NCBI GenBank assembly: GCA_017559685.1
Contig: JAFYQY010000096.1
Coordinates: forward strand, 1-5,565
Direction: 5' to 3'
DNA: 5,565 bases
Origin: Alistipes sp.
GTDB lineage: Bacteria > Bacteroidota > Bacteroidia > Bacteroidales > Rikenellaceae
The notes beneath the pieces are model-generated. The model did no database searches, was not told where the DNA came from, and worked only from the letters and a program-made list of their open reading frames with translations. Both the position numbers and the translations under genes were made by a program. The first letter of the stretch is position 1, and the number at the start of each line of letters is the position of its first letter. This document shows, piece after piece, positions 1 through 5,311 of the stretch.

Positions 1-968
1 ATCACGTGCATCGCCTCGGTCGACTCCATAATGAGGTAGGCACCTCGCTTGAGCGACACATACTTGGCAAACAGAGACTTAATCTGTCGTGAAATGTCGA
101 AGTTGTCAAAAATCGGCACCGAGCCACGGTATAGCTTTACGATTCGCTCCTTCTCGGCATCTACAGCTCGAATGTATGAGCGAATTTCGTTGTACATCGC
201 CTCGTCATCGACACAAATCTGCGAGAACGAACCATCGAGCGTGTCACGAATAATCGTGTTTGCTCGGCTCATCTCGCCCATCAACAACGACGGTGCGGTA
301 CGCTTGCGAATCTGCTGACAGGTCTTGCGCCACTTCTCTACTGCTGCCAAAATATCCTGCTCGACATCGAGGTCGGAAGCATTGACTGCAGCCGTACGAA
401 TGATAACGCCAAAGTTCTTTGGCAAGACTCCTGTAGCGACTCTCTTCAATCGTTTTTTCTCCTCGTTCGAGCGAATCTTCTGCGAGATAAGCACCTTCGA
501 GGCAAAAGGCAAGAGAACAATATTGCGGCCTGCCAACGAGATATCTGCGGTCAAACGTGGGCCCTTGGTCGAAATTGCCTCCTTGGCAATCTGCACCATA
601 ACAGTCTGTCCCACTTGCAGATAGTTAGCTATCTTGCCATCCTTCTCAACCTCTGGCTCAGCAGTTATCTTCATAGTATCGAGGCGCAAACCACGATTGC
701 CAGGTTGATAACTCTTTACAATCTTGCAGAGCGAAGGGAAGTGTGTTCCCAAATCTTGATAGTGGATAAACGCATCACGCTCGTGACCAATATTCACGAA
801 CGCAGCATTGAGTCCAGGCATAATCTTATGCACCTTACCGAGATAGATGTCACCAACCGCAAAACCCGTATGGGCAATTTCACGGTTCAACTCCGCCAAG
901 ACCTTATCCTCGCACAAAGCGATGTTGATCTCGGTGGATGTTACATTTACGATTAACTCTCTATTCAT
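1..968 (-). CDS. rng: Ribonuclease G (RNase E/G family), 5' part; 3' end outside window
   Basis: This is the N-terminal 322 codons of an RNase E/G family endoribonuclease, which in other bacteria cleaves single-stranded RNA in rRNA maturation and mRNA decay in the cytoplasm. The protein begins MNRELIVNVTSTEINIALCE. It has the RNase E/G S1-type segment at about residues 38-130 (GDIYLGKVHKIMPGLNAAFV, then a DAFIHYQDL stretch), followed by family landmarks such as ISTKGPRLTADISLAGR and LPF near residue 150. The last residues (GAYLIMESTEAMHV) are where the family continues into the catalytic DVNSG motif, so the metal-binding aspartates lie just outside the window. The start at 968 is the natural N-terminus, and no Shine-Dalgarno sequence is seen. 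It lies downstream of HU and the COX24-type gene but is separated from them by 165 bp holding a hairpin. I see no clear promoter of its own, so expression by read-through is possible. RNase E rather than G cannot be excluded without the C-terminus. Confidence 0.93.
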   Translation of the reverse strand, partial: MNRELIVNVTSTEINIALCEDKVLAELNREIAHTGFAVGDIYLGKVHKIMPGLNAAFVNIGHERDAFIHYQDLGTHFPSLCKIVKSYQPGNRGLRLDTMKITAEPEVEKDGKIANYLQVGQTVMVQIAKEAISTKGPRLTADISLAGRNIVLLPFASKVLISQKIRSNEEKKRLKRVATGVLPKNFGVIIRTAAVNASDLDVEQDILAAVEKWRKTCQQIRKRTAPSLLMGEMSRANTIIRDTLDGSFSQICVDDEAMYNEIRSYIRAVDAEKERIVKLYRGSVPIFDNFDISRQIKSLFAKYVSLKRGAYLIMESTEAMHV

Positions 969-990
969 TGTTAGTGCTTTGATTATTCGG

Positions 991-1062
991 CTATTAGCCA
1001 TCGACTATTAGCCATTAGCTTTTTCTTTCTTAGCCAATAGTCAATAGCTAATGGCTAAAAGC
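991..1062. repeat. Cluster of short direct and inverted repeats built on TAGCCATTAGC
   Basis: CTATTAGCCAT occurs directly repeated at 991-1001 and 1005-1015. TTAGCCATTAGCT at 1008-1020 is perfectly inverted as AGCTAATGGCTAA at 1046-1058, a 13-bp stem with a 25-nt loop. A second, alternative pairing joins 1003-1012 with 1033-1042 with one mismatch. The patch fills the gap between the terminator-like hairpin and the rng start. Its function is unknown; it resembles the AT-rich iterated intergenic words seen in many Bacteroidales genomes. Confidence 0.65.
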
Positions 1063-1075
1063 TTCTTAAAACAGG

Positions 1076-1109
1076 TAACGCTAAGAGGCACTCTGCACTC
1101 TTAGCGTTA
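1076..1109 (-). terminator. Strong hairpin after the HU / COX24-type genes (probable terminator or attenuator)
   Basis: TAACGCTAAGAG at 1076-1087 and CTCTTAGCGTTA at 1098-1109 form a perfect 12-bp stem with a 10-nt loop. It sits 25 bp past the stop codon of the small basic gene and before rng. Read on the minus strand it is followed only by CCTGTTTTAAG, so the U-tract is short. Termination may be partial, or the hairpin may serve as an mRNA 3' stabiliser or processing site. Confidence 0.55.
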
Positions 1110-1118
1110 AAACCTATG

Positions 1119-1143
1119 GAAGAAGTGCAGTTTTTACTTCTTC
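1119..1143 (-). other. Second hairpin across the stop codon of the COX24-type gene
   Basis: GAAGAAGT at 1119-1126 pairs with ACTTCTTC at 1136-1143, an 8-bp stem with a 9-nt loop that includes the TAA stop at 1134-1136. With the hairpin at 1076-1109 it makes two stem-loops in tandem at the 3' end of this transcript. Part of the symmetry comes from the Lys codons at the end of the gene, so it may be incidental. Confidence 0.3.
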
Positions 1144-1223
1144 TTGTGACGGTCCTTACGCAAACGCTTCTTGCGCTTGTGGGTAGCCATCTTGTGACGC
1201 TTATGCTTCTTTCCGTTTGGCAT
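1134..1223 (-). CDS. Tiny basic ribosome-associated protein, AURKAIP1/COX24 domain (bS22/mS38-like)
   Basis: A 29-residue protein starting MPNGKKHKRHKMATHKRKKR and ending KKK. Twenty of the 29 residues are Lys, Arg or His (11 K, 5 R, 4 H). This is the conserved short protein usually annotated in Bacteroidota as AURKAIP1/COX24 domain-containing. The core KRHKMATHKRKKRLRK matches the COX24 C-terminal signature (K/R-M-x-x-H-K-x-x-K). Known members of this domain family are mitoribosomal mS38 and mycobacterial bS22, which bind small-subunit rRNA, so a ribosomal role is a reasonable inference. It starts 35 bp after the HU stop codon with no visible promoter between, so the two are probably co-transcribed from 1578-1609. 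It is easily missed by gene callers because of its length. Confidence 0.9.
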   Translation of the reverse strand: MPNGKKHKRHKMATHKRKKRLRKDRHKKK

Positions 1224-1258
1224 AGTTGTAATGATTTATATGGTTTGTCTTACTTAAA

Positions 1259-1531
1259 TTACTTAATCTTCGATGCAAACGACTTCGCTGGCTTGAATGC
1301 AGGAATGTTGTGTGCTGGGATAGTGATAGTTGTATTCTTAGAGATGTTACGAGCAACCTTCTCTGCACGCTTCTTGATGATGAACGAACCGAAGCCACGG
1401 AGATATACGTTCTCCTCCTTCTCGAGAGAGATCTTCACCTCATCCATAAATGCCTCAACAATGGTCTGAATCTGAGTCTTCTCAACTCCGGTCTTCTTTG
1501 CGATTTCGTTTACGATATCTGCCTTTGTCAT
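1259..1531 (-). CDS. HU-family DNA-binding (nucleoid) protein
   Basis: A 90-residue protein, the standard length for an HU/IHF subunit. These proteins dimerise and bend DNA, compacting the nucleoid and assisting replication, recombination and transcription. The N-terminal helical half begins MTKADIVNEIAKKTGVEKTQ. It is followed by the GFGSF signature at residues 46-50 and the DNA-binding arm at about 53-77. The arm reads RNISKNTTITIP (61-72), so the intercalating proline of the E. coli-type RNP tip is replaced by isoleucine (I63); this variant is usual for one HU class of Bacteroidota. The C-terminus AFKPAKSFASKIK matches the family. The start at 1531 is fixed by the conserved MTKADIV N-terminus and sits about 40 nt downstream of the transcription start predicted from the promoter at 1578-1609. 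It heads a transcript with the COX24-type gene. Confidence 0.97.
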   Translation of the reverse strand: MTKADIVNEIAKKTGVEKTQIQTIVEAFMDEVKISLEKEENVYLRGFGSFIIKKRAEKVARNISKNTTITIPAHNIPAFKPAKSFASKIK

Positions 1532-1577
1532 AACTATTAGAAATTTTATAAATACTTAAATCTTTTTTTTGCGGTTG

Positions 1578-1609
1578 CAAATATACATTTAATTTGCCAA
1601 CCGAGCAAA
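1578..1609 (-). promoter_or_regulatory. Bacteroidota-type promoter for the HU gene
   Basis: On the minus strand, TTTG (1609-1606) is followed after exactly 20 nt by TATATTTG (1585-1578). This matches the Bacteroidota primary-sigma consensus TTTG-N19-21-TAnnTTTG. It would start transcription near 1571, giving a short AT-rich leader of about 40 nt before the HU start codon. Confidence 0.8.
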
Positions 1610-1682
1610 ATTTTTCGGTATTTTTTACAAAATTAAGCATTTAGCAACTTTTGAGCCCCCGAAAATAAGCCCTTTTTAGAGG

Positions 1683-2090
1683 CTAAATACGGTTGAATGC
1701 AGCGGCCAAACCCTCGACTGCCTGGTCGAGTCCGCCCTGCAACTTTTTGCCAATCATCATTCGCATCATCATATTCAAATCGGCGTGCAACACCAAGCGA
1801 ATACGGGTATCATTATCCGACACCTCGTGGAGCTGAATCCAGAATGCGAAGTCCATAGGGATGGTGCCACCATCGCCCACCACCTTAATATGCTTATTCT
1901 CAAACTTCTCCTCGATGCGCAAAGCAACGGCAAAGCCCTTGAATTTGAACGAGCAACGCTCCTCGTCGGCCTGCCACTCCTCGACTTTATCGGCTACGGC
2001 GTGGGTGAGTAACGAAAAGTTCGAAATCAGCGGAAAAATCTGCGATGCCGAACGGAAAATCTGTTGTTGTTTCGATATATACTCTTGCAT
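1683..2090 (-). CDS. SRPBCC (START/polyketide-cyclase-like) family protein
   Basis: A 135-residue cytoplasmic protein with no signal peptide or membrane segment, the normal length for a single SRPBCC helix-grip domain (a small-ligand or lipid-binding fold). The order of elements fits: an N-terminal strand (MQEYISKQQQIFRSASQIFP), helices around residues 22-38, antiparallel strands at about 46-105 including FAFWIQLHEV (81-90) and RIRLVLHADLN (96-106), and a long C-terminal helix (114-133). The FWIQL and ADLN stretches resemble the short SRPBCC proteins widespread in Bacteroidales, whose ligand is not known to me. A methionine-rich patch (MMMRMM, 107-112) precedes the last helix. It is transcribed divergently from the GDPD cluster and has its own -7 element at 2143-2150. 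No convincing terminator follows it. Confidence 0.82.
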   Translation of the reverse strand: MQEYISKQQQIFRSASQIFPLISNFSLLTHAVADKVEEWQADEERCSFKFKGFAVALRIEEKFENKHIKVVGDGGTIPMDFAFWIQLHEVSDNDTRIRLVLHADLNMMMRMMIGKKLQGGLDQAVEGLAAAFNRI

Positions 2091-2142
2091 CTTTTATTTG
2101 TGTTAAGCCATCAAGGCGCTGTTTTATTTTTGCTTTCTGGGG

Positions 2143-2150
2143 CAAAGATA
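2143..2150 (-). promoter_or_regulatory. -7 promoter element for the SRPBCC gene
   Basis: The minus strand reads TATCTTTG followed by C, an exact match to TAnnTTTG, about 53 bases upstream of the start codon. No TTTG is found at the expected -33 distance, so only half of the consensus is present. Confidence 0.55.
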
Positions 2151-2173
2151 CAATATTTTACAATTATTTATAT

Positions 2174-2181
2174 TATATTTG
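2174..2181 (+). promoter_or_regulatory. -7 promoter element for the GDPD-GDPD-permease cluster
   Basis: TATATTTG matches TAnnTTTG and lies 45 bp upstream of the ATG at 2227, predicting transcription from about 2187 with a leader of about 40 nt. The -33 position shows no TTTG (the region is ATTTTACAATTA), so the promoter may be weak or need an activator. It faces away from the minus-strand element at 2143-2150 with 23 bp between. Confidence 0.5.
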
Positions 2182-2226
2182 TAGAGTTTTTGATACAAGA
2201 CAAACTATTTTTAATAACAACTTATT

Positions 2227-3024
2227 ATGAAAAAGACCTTAATTTTACTGGTTGCTGTTATGATTGGTATTTCAGCATCGGCGCAGCTCAAGGCGCCAAA
2301 GATTGTTGCTCACCGTGGTTTCCACGCATCGGAGGGTGCTGCTCGCAACTCGCTCAACGCATTGAAGGCTGCTCAGGATGCTGGTTATTGGGGTTCGGAG
2401 TGTGATCTTCAGCTCACAAAGGATGGCGAGGTACTCGTTGTTCACGGTCCTAGCCACCCCGGCACAAAGGGTGCAAATCCAAAGGTAAACGTAAATAAGA
2501 GCACTAAGGAGAAGGTGCAGGCCATCTTGCTCGAGAGCGGCGAGACCGTACCTACACTCGACGAGTACTTGCAGCAGTTGGCAAAGTCGAAGGCTACAAA
2601 GCTCATTATCGAGGTTAAGAATCAGCTCACTCCACAGCTCGAGACCGAAATCGTAGAGAAGACCGTTGCAATGGTTGCGAAGTATGGTTTGCAGAACGAG
2701 GTTGAGTATATCGCTTTCCGTCCTTACGTTTGTTGGGAGATTGCTCGCCTTGCACCAGAGGGCACAAAGATTGCTTACCTCAACGGCGACTACTCGCCAG
2801 CATACTGCAAGTCGATGGGTTGCCAGGGTATCGACTACAAGTACACTGTATTGAAGAAAAAGAAGAATTGGATCAAGCAGGCTCACAAGCTCGGTATGTA
2901 TGTAAACATTTGGACAGTAAACAAGGAGGAGGATATCCGTTGGGCTATCCAGAATGGCGTTGATTACATCACAACAGACAACCCTGTTCTCGTACAGCAG
3001 CTTATTAACGAGATGTGCAAATAA
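2227..3024 (+). CDS. Secreted glycerophosphodiester phosphodiesterase family protein, catalytically intact paralog
   Basis: A 265-residue GDPD-family TIM-barrel protein. Known members hydrolyse glycerophosphodiesters to glycerol 3-phosphate and an alcohol, using two histidines and a divalent metal. The N-terminus MKKTLILLVAVMIGISASAQ is a Sec signal peptide with probable cleavage after A19 and no lipobox, so it should be periplasmic. Family landmarks in order are: VAHRG with H29 and R30; SECD with metal ligands E58 and D60; DGEVLVVHG with the second catalytic His at H73; IEVK with E129 and K131; IWTVN at 228-232; and GVDYITTDNP at 244-253. Two departures are visible: the usual HD after the second strand is HG, followed by SHPG (76-79), and the usual PENT-like word is ARNS (39-42). 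It is first in a three-gene cluster; the next gene starts 32 bp downstream and is its paralog. The substrate is not evident. Confidence 0.92.
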   Translation: MKKTLILLVAVMIGISASAQLKAPKIVAHRGFHASEGAARNSLNALKAAQDAGYWGSECDLQLTKDGEVLVVHGPSHPGTKGANPKVNVNKSTKEKVQAILLESGETVPTLDEYLQQLAKSKATKLIIEVKNQLTPQLETEIVEKTVAMVAKYGLQNEVEYIAFRPYVCWEIARLAPEGTKIAYLNGDYSPAYCKSMGCQGIDYKYTVLKKKKNWIKQAHKLGMYVNIWTVNKEEDIRWAIQNGVDYITTDNPVLVQQLINEMCK

Positions 3025-3056
3025 GAGTTATTCACAAAGAAAAAACTGAGACTATT

Positions 3057-3863
3057 ATGAAGAAGATATTTTTGGCAGTATTGGCATTGGCTACCGCATT
3101 TACCGTATCGGCGCAATACAACGCACCGCAGATTGTTGCTAACGGTGGTCACCACTCTCACGCTTCGAGCGGAGCAAAGAACTCGATGAGTGCGCTCAAA
3201 GCGGCATTAAAGTTGAAAGTTTACGGCTCGGAGTGCGACGTCAACCTCACAAAGGATGGCGAGATTTTGGTTGTACAGAGTGGTTGGCACCCAGGCGGTA
3301 AGGCTAATCCAAAGGCTGACGTTCAGCGTTCGTCAGCTAAGAAGATGCTTGAAGTTCCTTACACTAATGGCGAGTATGTAAGCACTTTGGAGGAGTTCCT
3401 CAATCGAGTAGCGAAGAAGCCTGCAACAAAGCTTATCCTCGACCTCAAGAGCCAGGCTACCGTACAGCGTGAGACCGAACTCGTAGAGAAGGTTTTGGCA
3501 ATTGTCGAGAAGGCGGGTATGCAGCAGAACGTTGAGTATCTCGCAGCTCATCCGTGGGTTGCTTTCGAGCTTGCAAAGAAGGCTCCTGAGGGCAGCAAGA
3601 TTGCATACTTAGGTAACGACTACGACCCTGGCTATGTGAAGGGTATGGGTTGTAACAGCCTCGACTACAACATCAAGATTTGGAAGAAGAAAAAGGGTTG
3701 GATCAAGCAGGCTCACAAGCTCGGCTTGGTCGTAAATGCTTGGGTTGTAAACAAGGAGGAGGATATCCGCTGGTGTATTGCGAATGGTGTCGACATCATC
3801 ACTACCGACGAGCCTGTTCTCGCAAAGAAGATTGTAAAGGAGATGTGTGGCAAGCAGAAGTAG
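3057..3863 (+). CDS. Secreted GDPD-family paralog lacking both catalytic histidines (probable pseudoenzyme)
   Basis: A 268-residue paralog of the gene just upstream, alignable end to end with only small gaps and about half identical by eye. The start at 3057 is preferred over the in-frame ATG at 3015, because 3057 begins a clean signal peptide (MKKIFLAVLALATAFTVSAQ, cleavage after A19) while 3015 overlaps the upstream gene. The fold landmarks are kept: SECD (E59, D61), NLTKDGEILVV, LDLK (D129, K131), NAWVVN (227-232) and GVDIITTDEP (244-253). The active site is not: the HRG motif is NGG (N29-G31), and the second catalytic His is Q74. Each of these three changes is one base away from the paralog's codon (CAC to AAC, CGT to GGT, CAC to CAG). 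A His-rich GHHSH (31-35) follows the lost motif, and HPG (78-80) is shared with the paralog. The reading frame is otherwise open, so it is not a decaying pseudogene. It may bind a ligand, assist the first paralog, or do other chemistry. Confidence 0.9.
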   Translation: MKKIFLAVLALATAFTVSAQYNAPQIVANGGHHSHASSGAKNSMSALKAALKLKVYGSECDVNLTKDGEILVVQSGWHPGGKANPKADVQRSSAKKMLEVPYTNGEYVSTLEEFLNRVAKKPATKLILDLKSQATVQRETELVEKVLAIVEKAGMQQNVEYLAAHPWVAFELAKKAPEGSKIAYLGNDYDPGYVKGMGCNSLDYNIKIWKKKKGWIKQAHKLGLVVNAWVVNKEEDIRWCIANGVDIITTDEPVLAKKIVKEMCGKQK

Positions 3864-3885
3864 TCGCACAGCCTAAATATTTGAG

Positions 3886-5139
3886 ATGAATTTTAGATTT
3901 AACATAGACGACAAACCAAGCCGTGGAGCACTCCTGCTCTACGGCTTGCAGTGGTTAATGATATGTATCCCCGTGGTGCTTACGAGCACTTTCGTAGCAC
4001 CCGAAGGGGGTATGGTATTCTTCACGCAGAAGCTCTTTGCGATATGCGGCTTGACTATCGCCATACAGGTGCTATGCGGACACCGTCTGCCTCTTGTGGC
4101 GGGTCCCGCAGCCGTACTGTTGATGGGCGTCATTGCCGCCTCGTCGCAGGGTCATTCCGCAGAGACAATCTACCCTTCGATCGCTCTCGGTGGCGTATTG
4201 GTAACATTGTTGGCTCTTGTGGGTGCGATGAAGTATATCCAAAAAATCTTCACACCTCGCATCGTGGCAGCTATCGTATTGCTTATCGCCTTTACGCTGA
4301 TAAAGCCTATTGTGGGTCTTATCTTCGCCGATAAGGCGCACGCAGGGTTGGCTCTCGTGGGTGCAATCGTCGGCTTGGCGATAATGGCGTGGGCAAACAA
4401 AGTCTTAAAAGGCGTTTGGAAGTCGATGGTAGTTATCGTGGCGATGATACTCGGAGCACTACTCTACTACGCCTACACGGGCTTCCCGGCAGAGTTCGCT
4501 AAGGATAGCTCGACGCAGAGTCTCTTTATCAGTGAGATAAAGCTCGACGCAGGTGTAGTTATCGCCTTTGTATTCTGCTACATCGCACTCCTAATCAATC
4601 AGGTGGGCTCGGTGCAGGCACTCGGCAAGTTTGTCGGTGCAAACGAGATGGAGAAGCGTCAGAAGCGAGGTCTGCTCCTTACGGGCATTATGAATATCGT
4701 GGCCGGCTCAACAGGCGTACTCGGCCCTGTCGATTATTCGCTCTCACCAGGTGTTGTAGCCTCGACATCGTGCGCTTCTCGCTACGCAATTCTGCCCGCA
4801 GCAATTGCAATGGTGGTATTGGCGTTCTTCCCCGATGCGGTAGCCGTATTATTGACCATTCCGAAGCCTGTTATGGGTATCGTCTTGTTGTTCCTAATGT
4901 CTACGCAGGTGGCTGCGGGCTTGGAGATTATAAACTCGACAAAGGCGGTATTATCATTCCGTGACGGCCTTGTTTTGGGTATTCCAATTATGCTTACGTT
5001 GGCACTTTCATTTGCTCCGCAAGAGGCAATGGAGGCCATTCCGTCGCTCCTGCGACCAATCGTCGGCAACGGCTTTGTGATGGGCATTATCGTGATTATA
5101 ATTCTAGAACACATAGTTCTAAGGGAACGAAAGAGTTAA
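3886..5139 (+). CDS. NCS2-family nucleobase permease, YbbY-like branch
   Basis: A 417-residue polytopic inner-membrane protein with roughly 12-14 hydrophobic segments (for example about 15-37, 43-62, 69-86, 96-114, 124-148, 155-170, 180-197, 222-240, 300-315, 328-345, 361-377 and 395-412). This is the size and layout of nucleobase:cation symporter-2 transporters for uracil, xanthine or other purines. Landmarks include GHRLPLVAGP (65-74), IFTPRIV (121-127) and LLRPIVGNGFVMG (388-400), which read much like E. coli YbbY. At the TM8 site where UraA has the substrate-contacting Glu and His (AEHIG), this protein has INQVG (237-241). The TM10 region reads GPVDYSLSPGV (280-290) instead of a GENIG-like motif. 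The substrate therefore cannot be inferred from UraA. The gene starts 22 bp after the second GDPD gene with no promoter in the gap and is followed by an intrinsic terminator, so it is the last gene of the cluster. Confidence 0.85.
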   Translation: MNFRFNIDDKPSRGALLLYGLQWLMICIPVVLTSTFVAPEGGMVFFTQKLFAICGLTIAIQVLCGHRLPLVAGPAAVLLMGVIAASSQGHSAETIYPSIALGGVLVTLLALVGAMKYIQKIFTPRIVAAIVLLIAFTLIKPIVGLIFADKAHAGLALVGAIVGLAIMAWANKVLKGVWKSMVVIVAMILGALLYYAYTGFPAEFAKDSSTQSLFISEIKLDAGVVIAFVFCYIALLINQVGSVQALGKFVGANEMEKRQKRGLLLTGIMNIVAGSTGVLGPVDYSLSPGVVASTSCASRYAILPAAIAMVVLAFFPDAVAVLLTIPKPVMGIVLLFLMSTQVAAGLEIINSTKAVLSFRDGLVLGIPIMLTLALSFAPQEAMEAIPSLLRPIVGNGFVMGIIVIIILEHIVLRERKS

Positions 5140-5146
5140 AGTTTTG

Positions 5147-5177
5147 GAGTCGGGAGTTTTTCTCGACTCTTTTTTTT
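5147..5177 (+). terminator. Intrinsic (rho-independent) terminator of the GDPD-permease cluster
   Basis: GAGTCGGG (5147-5154) pairs with CTCGACTC (5162-5169), an 8-bp stem with one G-T pair and a 7-nt loop. It is followed at once by eight Ts (5170-5177) and begins 7 bp after the permease stop codon. Confidence 0.92.
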
Positions 5178-5186
5178 GATAGGGAT

Positions 5187-5260
5187 ATTAGGGAATTTAA
5201 GGAGAATAGAGAATTTAGGGGGGGGTCTCTACATTACCTAAATTCCTTAATTTCACTAAT
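5187..5260. repeat. Imperfect long inverted repeat with an 8-G run in the loop
   Basis: Three arms pair in nested order: ATTAG (5187-5191) with CTAAT (5256-5260), AATTTAAGG (5194-5202) with CCTTAATTT (5245-5253) with one mismatch, and GAATTTAGG (5211-5219) with CCTAAATTC (5237-5245). The two inner pairings share base 5245, so they cannot both form fully. GAATTTAGG also echoes GGAATTTAAGG as a direct repeat. A run of eight G (5218-5225) falls at the inner edge. No gene is seen between 5140 and 5445; this element and the promoter and leader below account for that stretch. Confidence 0.5.
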
Positions 5261-5264
5261 TTTA

Positions 5265-5291
5265 CATTTTGAATTTTGCATTTTGAATTTT
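5265..5291 (+). repeat. Tandem 13-bp AT-rich direct repeat upstream of rplS
   Basis: CATTTTGAATTTT occurs at 5265-5277 and again at 5279-5291, separated by a single G. The first copy supplies part of the TTTG at -33 of the rplS promoter, so the repeat may act as an AT-rich upstream element. Confidence 0.7.
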
Positions 5292-5305
5292 TAGTTATAC
5301 CTTTG
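5275..5305 (+). promoter_or_regulatory. Bacteroidota-type promoter for rplS
   Basis: TTTG (5275-5278), a 19-nt spacer and TACCTTTG (5298-5305) give a full match to TTTG-N19-21-TAnnTTTG. Transcription would start near 5311-5313, leaving an unusually long leader of about 135 nt before the rplS start. Confidence 0.82.
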
Positions 5306-5311
5306 CACCCG

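Noticed and set aside
49..956. Several plus-strand open frames across 49-956
   Set aside because: All are antisense to the RNase G reading frame, which matches its family throughout. Their translations have no recognisable domain.
991..1062. CRISPR-like array
   Set aside because: The repeat words are only 11-13 bp, spaced by a few bases and partly inverted, with no regular spacers or cas genes.
1116..1469. A 117-codon plus-strand frame crossing the HU and COX24-type genes
   Set aside because: It is the complement of two well-supported conserved genes; its hydrophobic translation comes from reverse-complemented Lys/Arg codons.
1611..1682. Possible terminator after the SRPBCC gene
   Set aside because: The GGGCT and AGCCC-like words here do not form a stable stem followed by a T-run on the minus strand.
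2272..2886. A 204-codon open frame on the minus strand opposite the first GDPD gene
   Set aside because: It lies wholly antisense to a gene with a clear family identity and signal peptide, and its Leu/Cys-rich translation resembles nothing known. It is a shadow of codon bias on the opposite strand.
3015..3056. Upstream ATG at 3015 as start of the second GDPD gene
   Set aside because: It would overlap the first GDPD gene and put 14 charged residues before a clean Sec signal peptide that begins at 3057.
3874..3884. AATATTTG just before the permease as an internal promoter
   Set aside because: It lacks the TA of TAnnTTTG and is only a few bases from the start codon, leaving no room for a transcription start.
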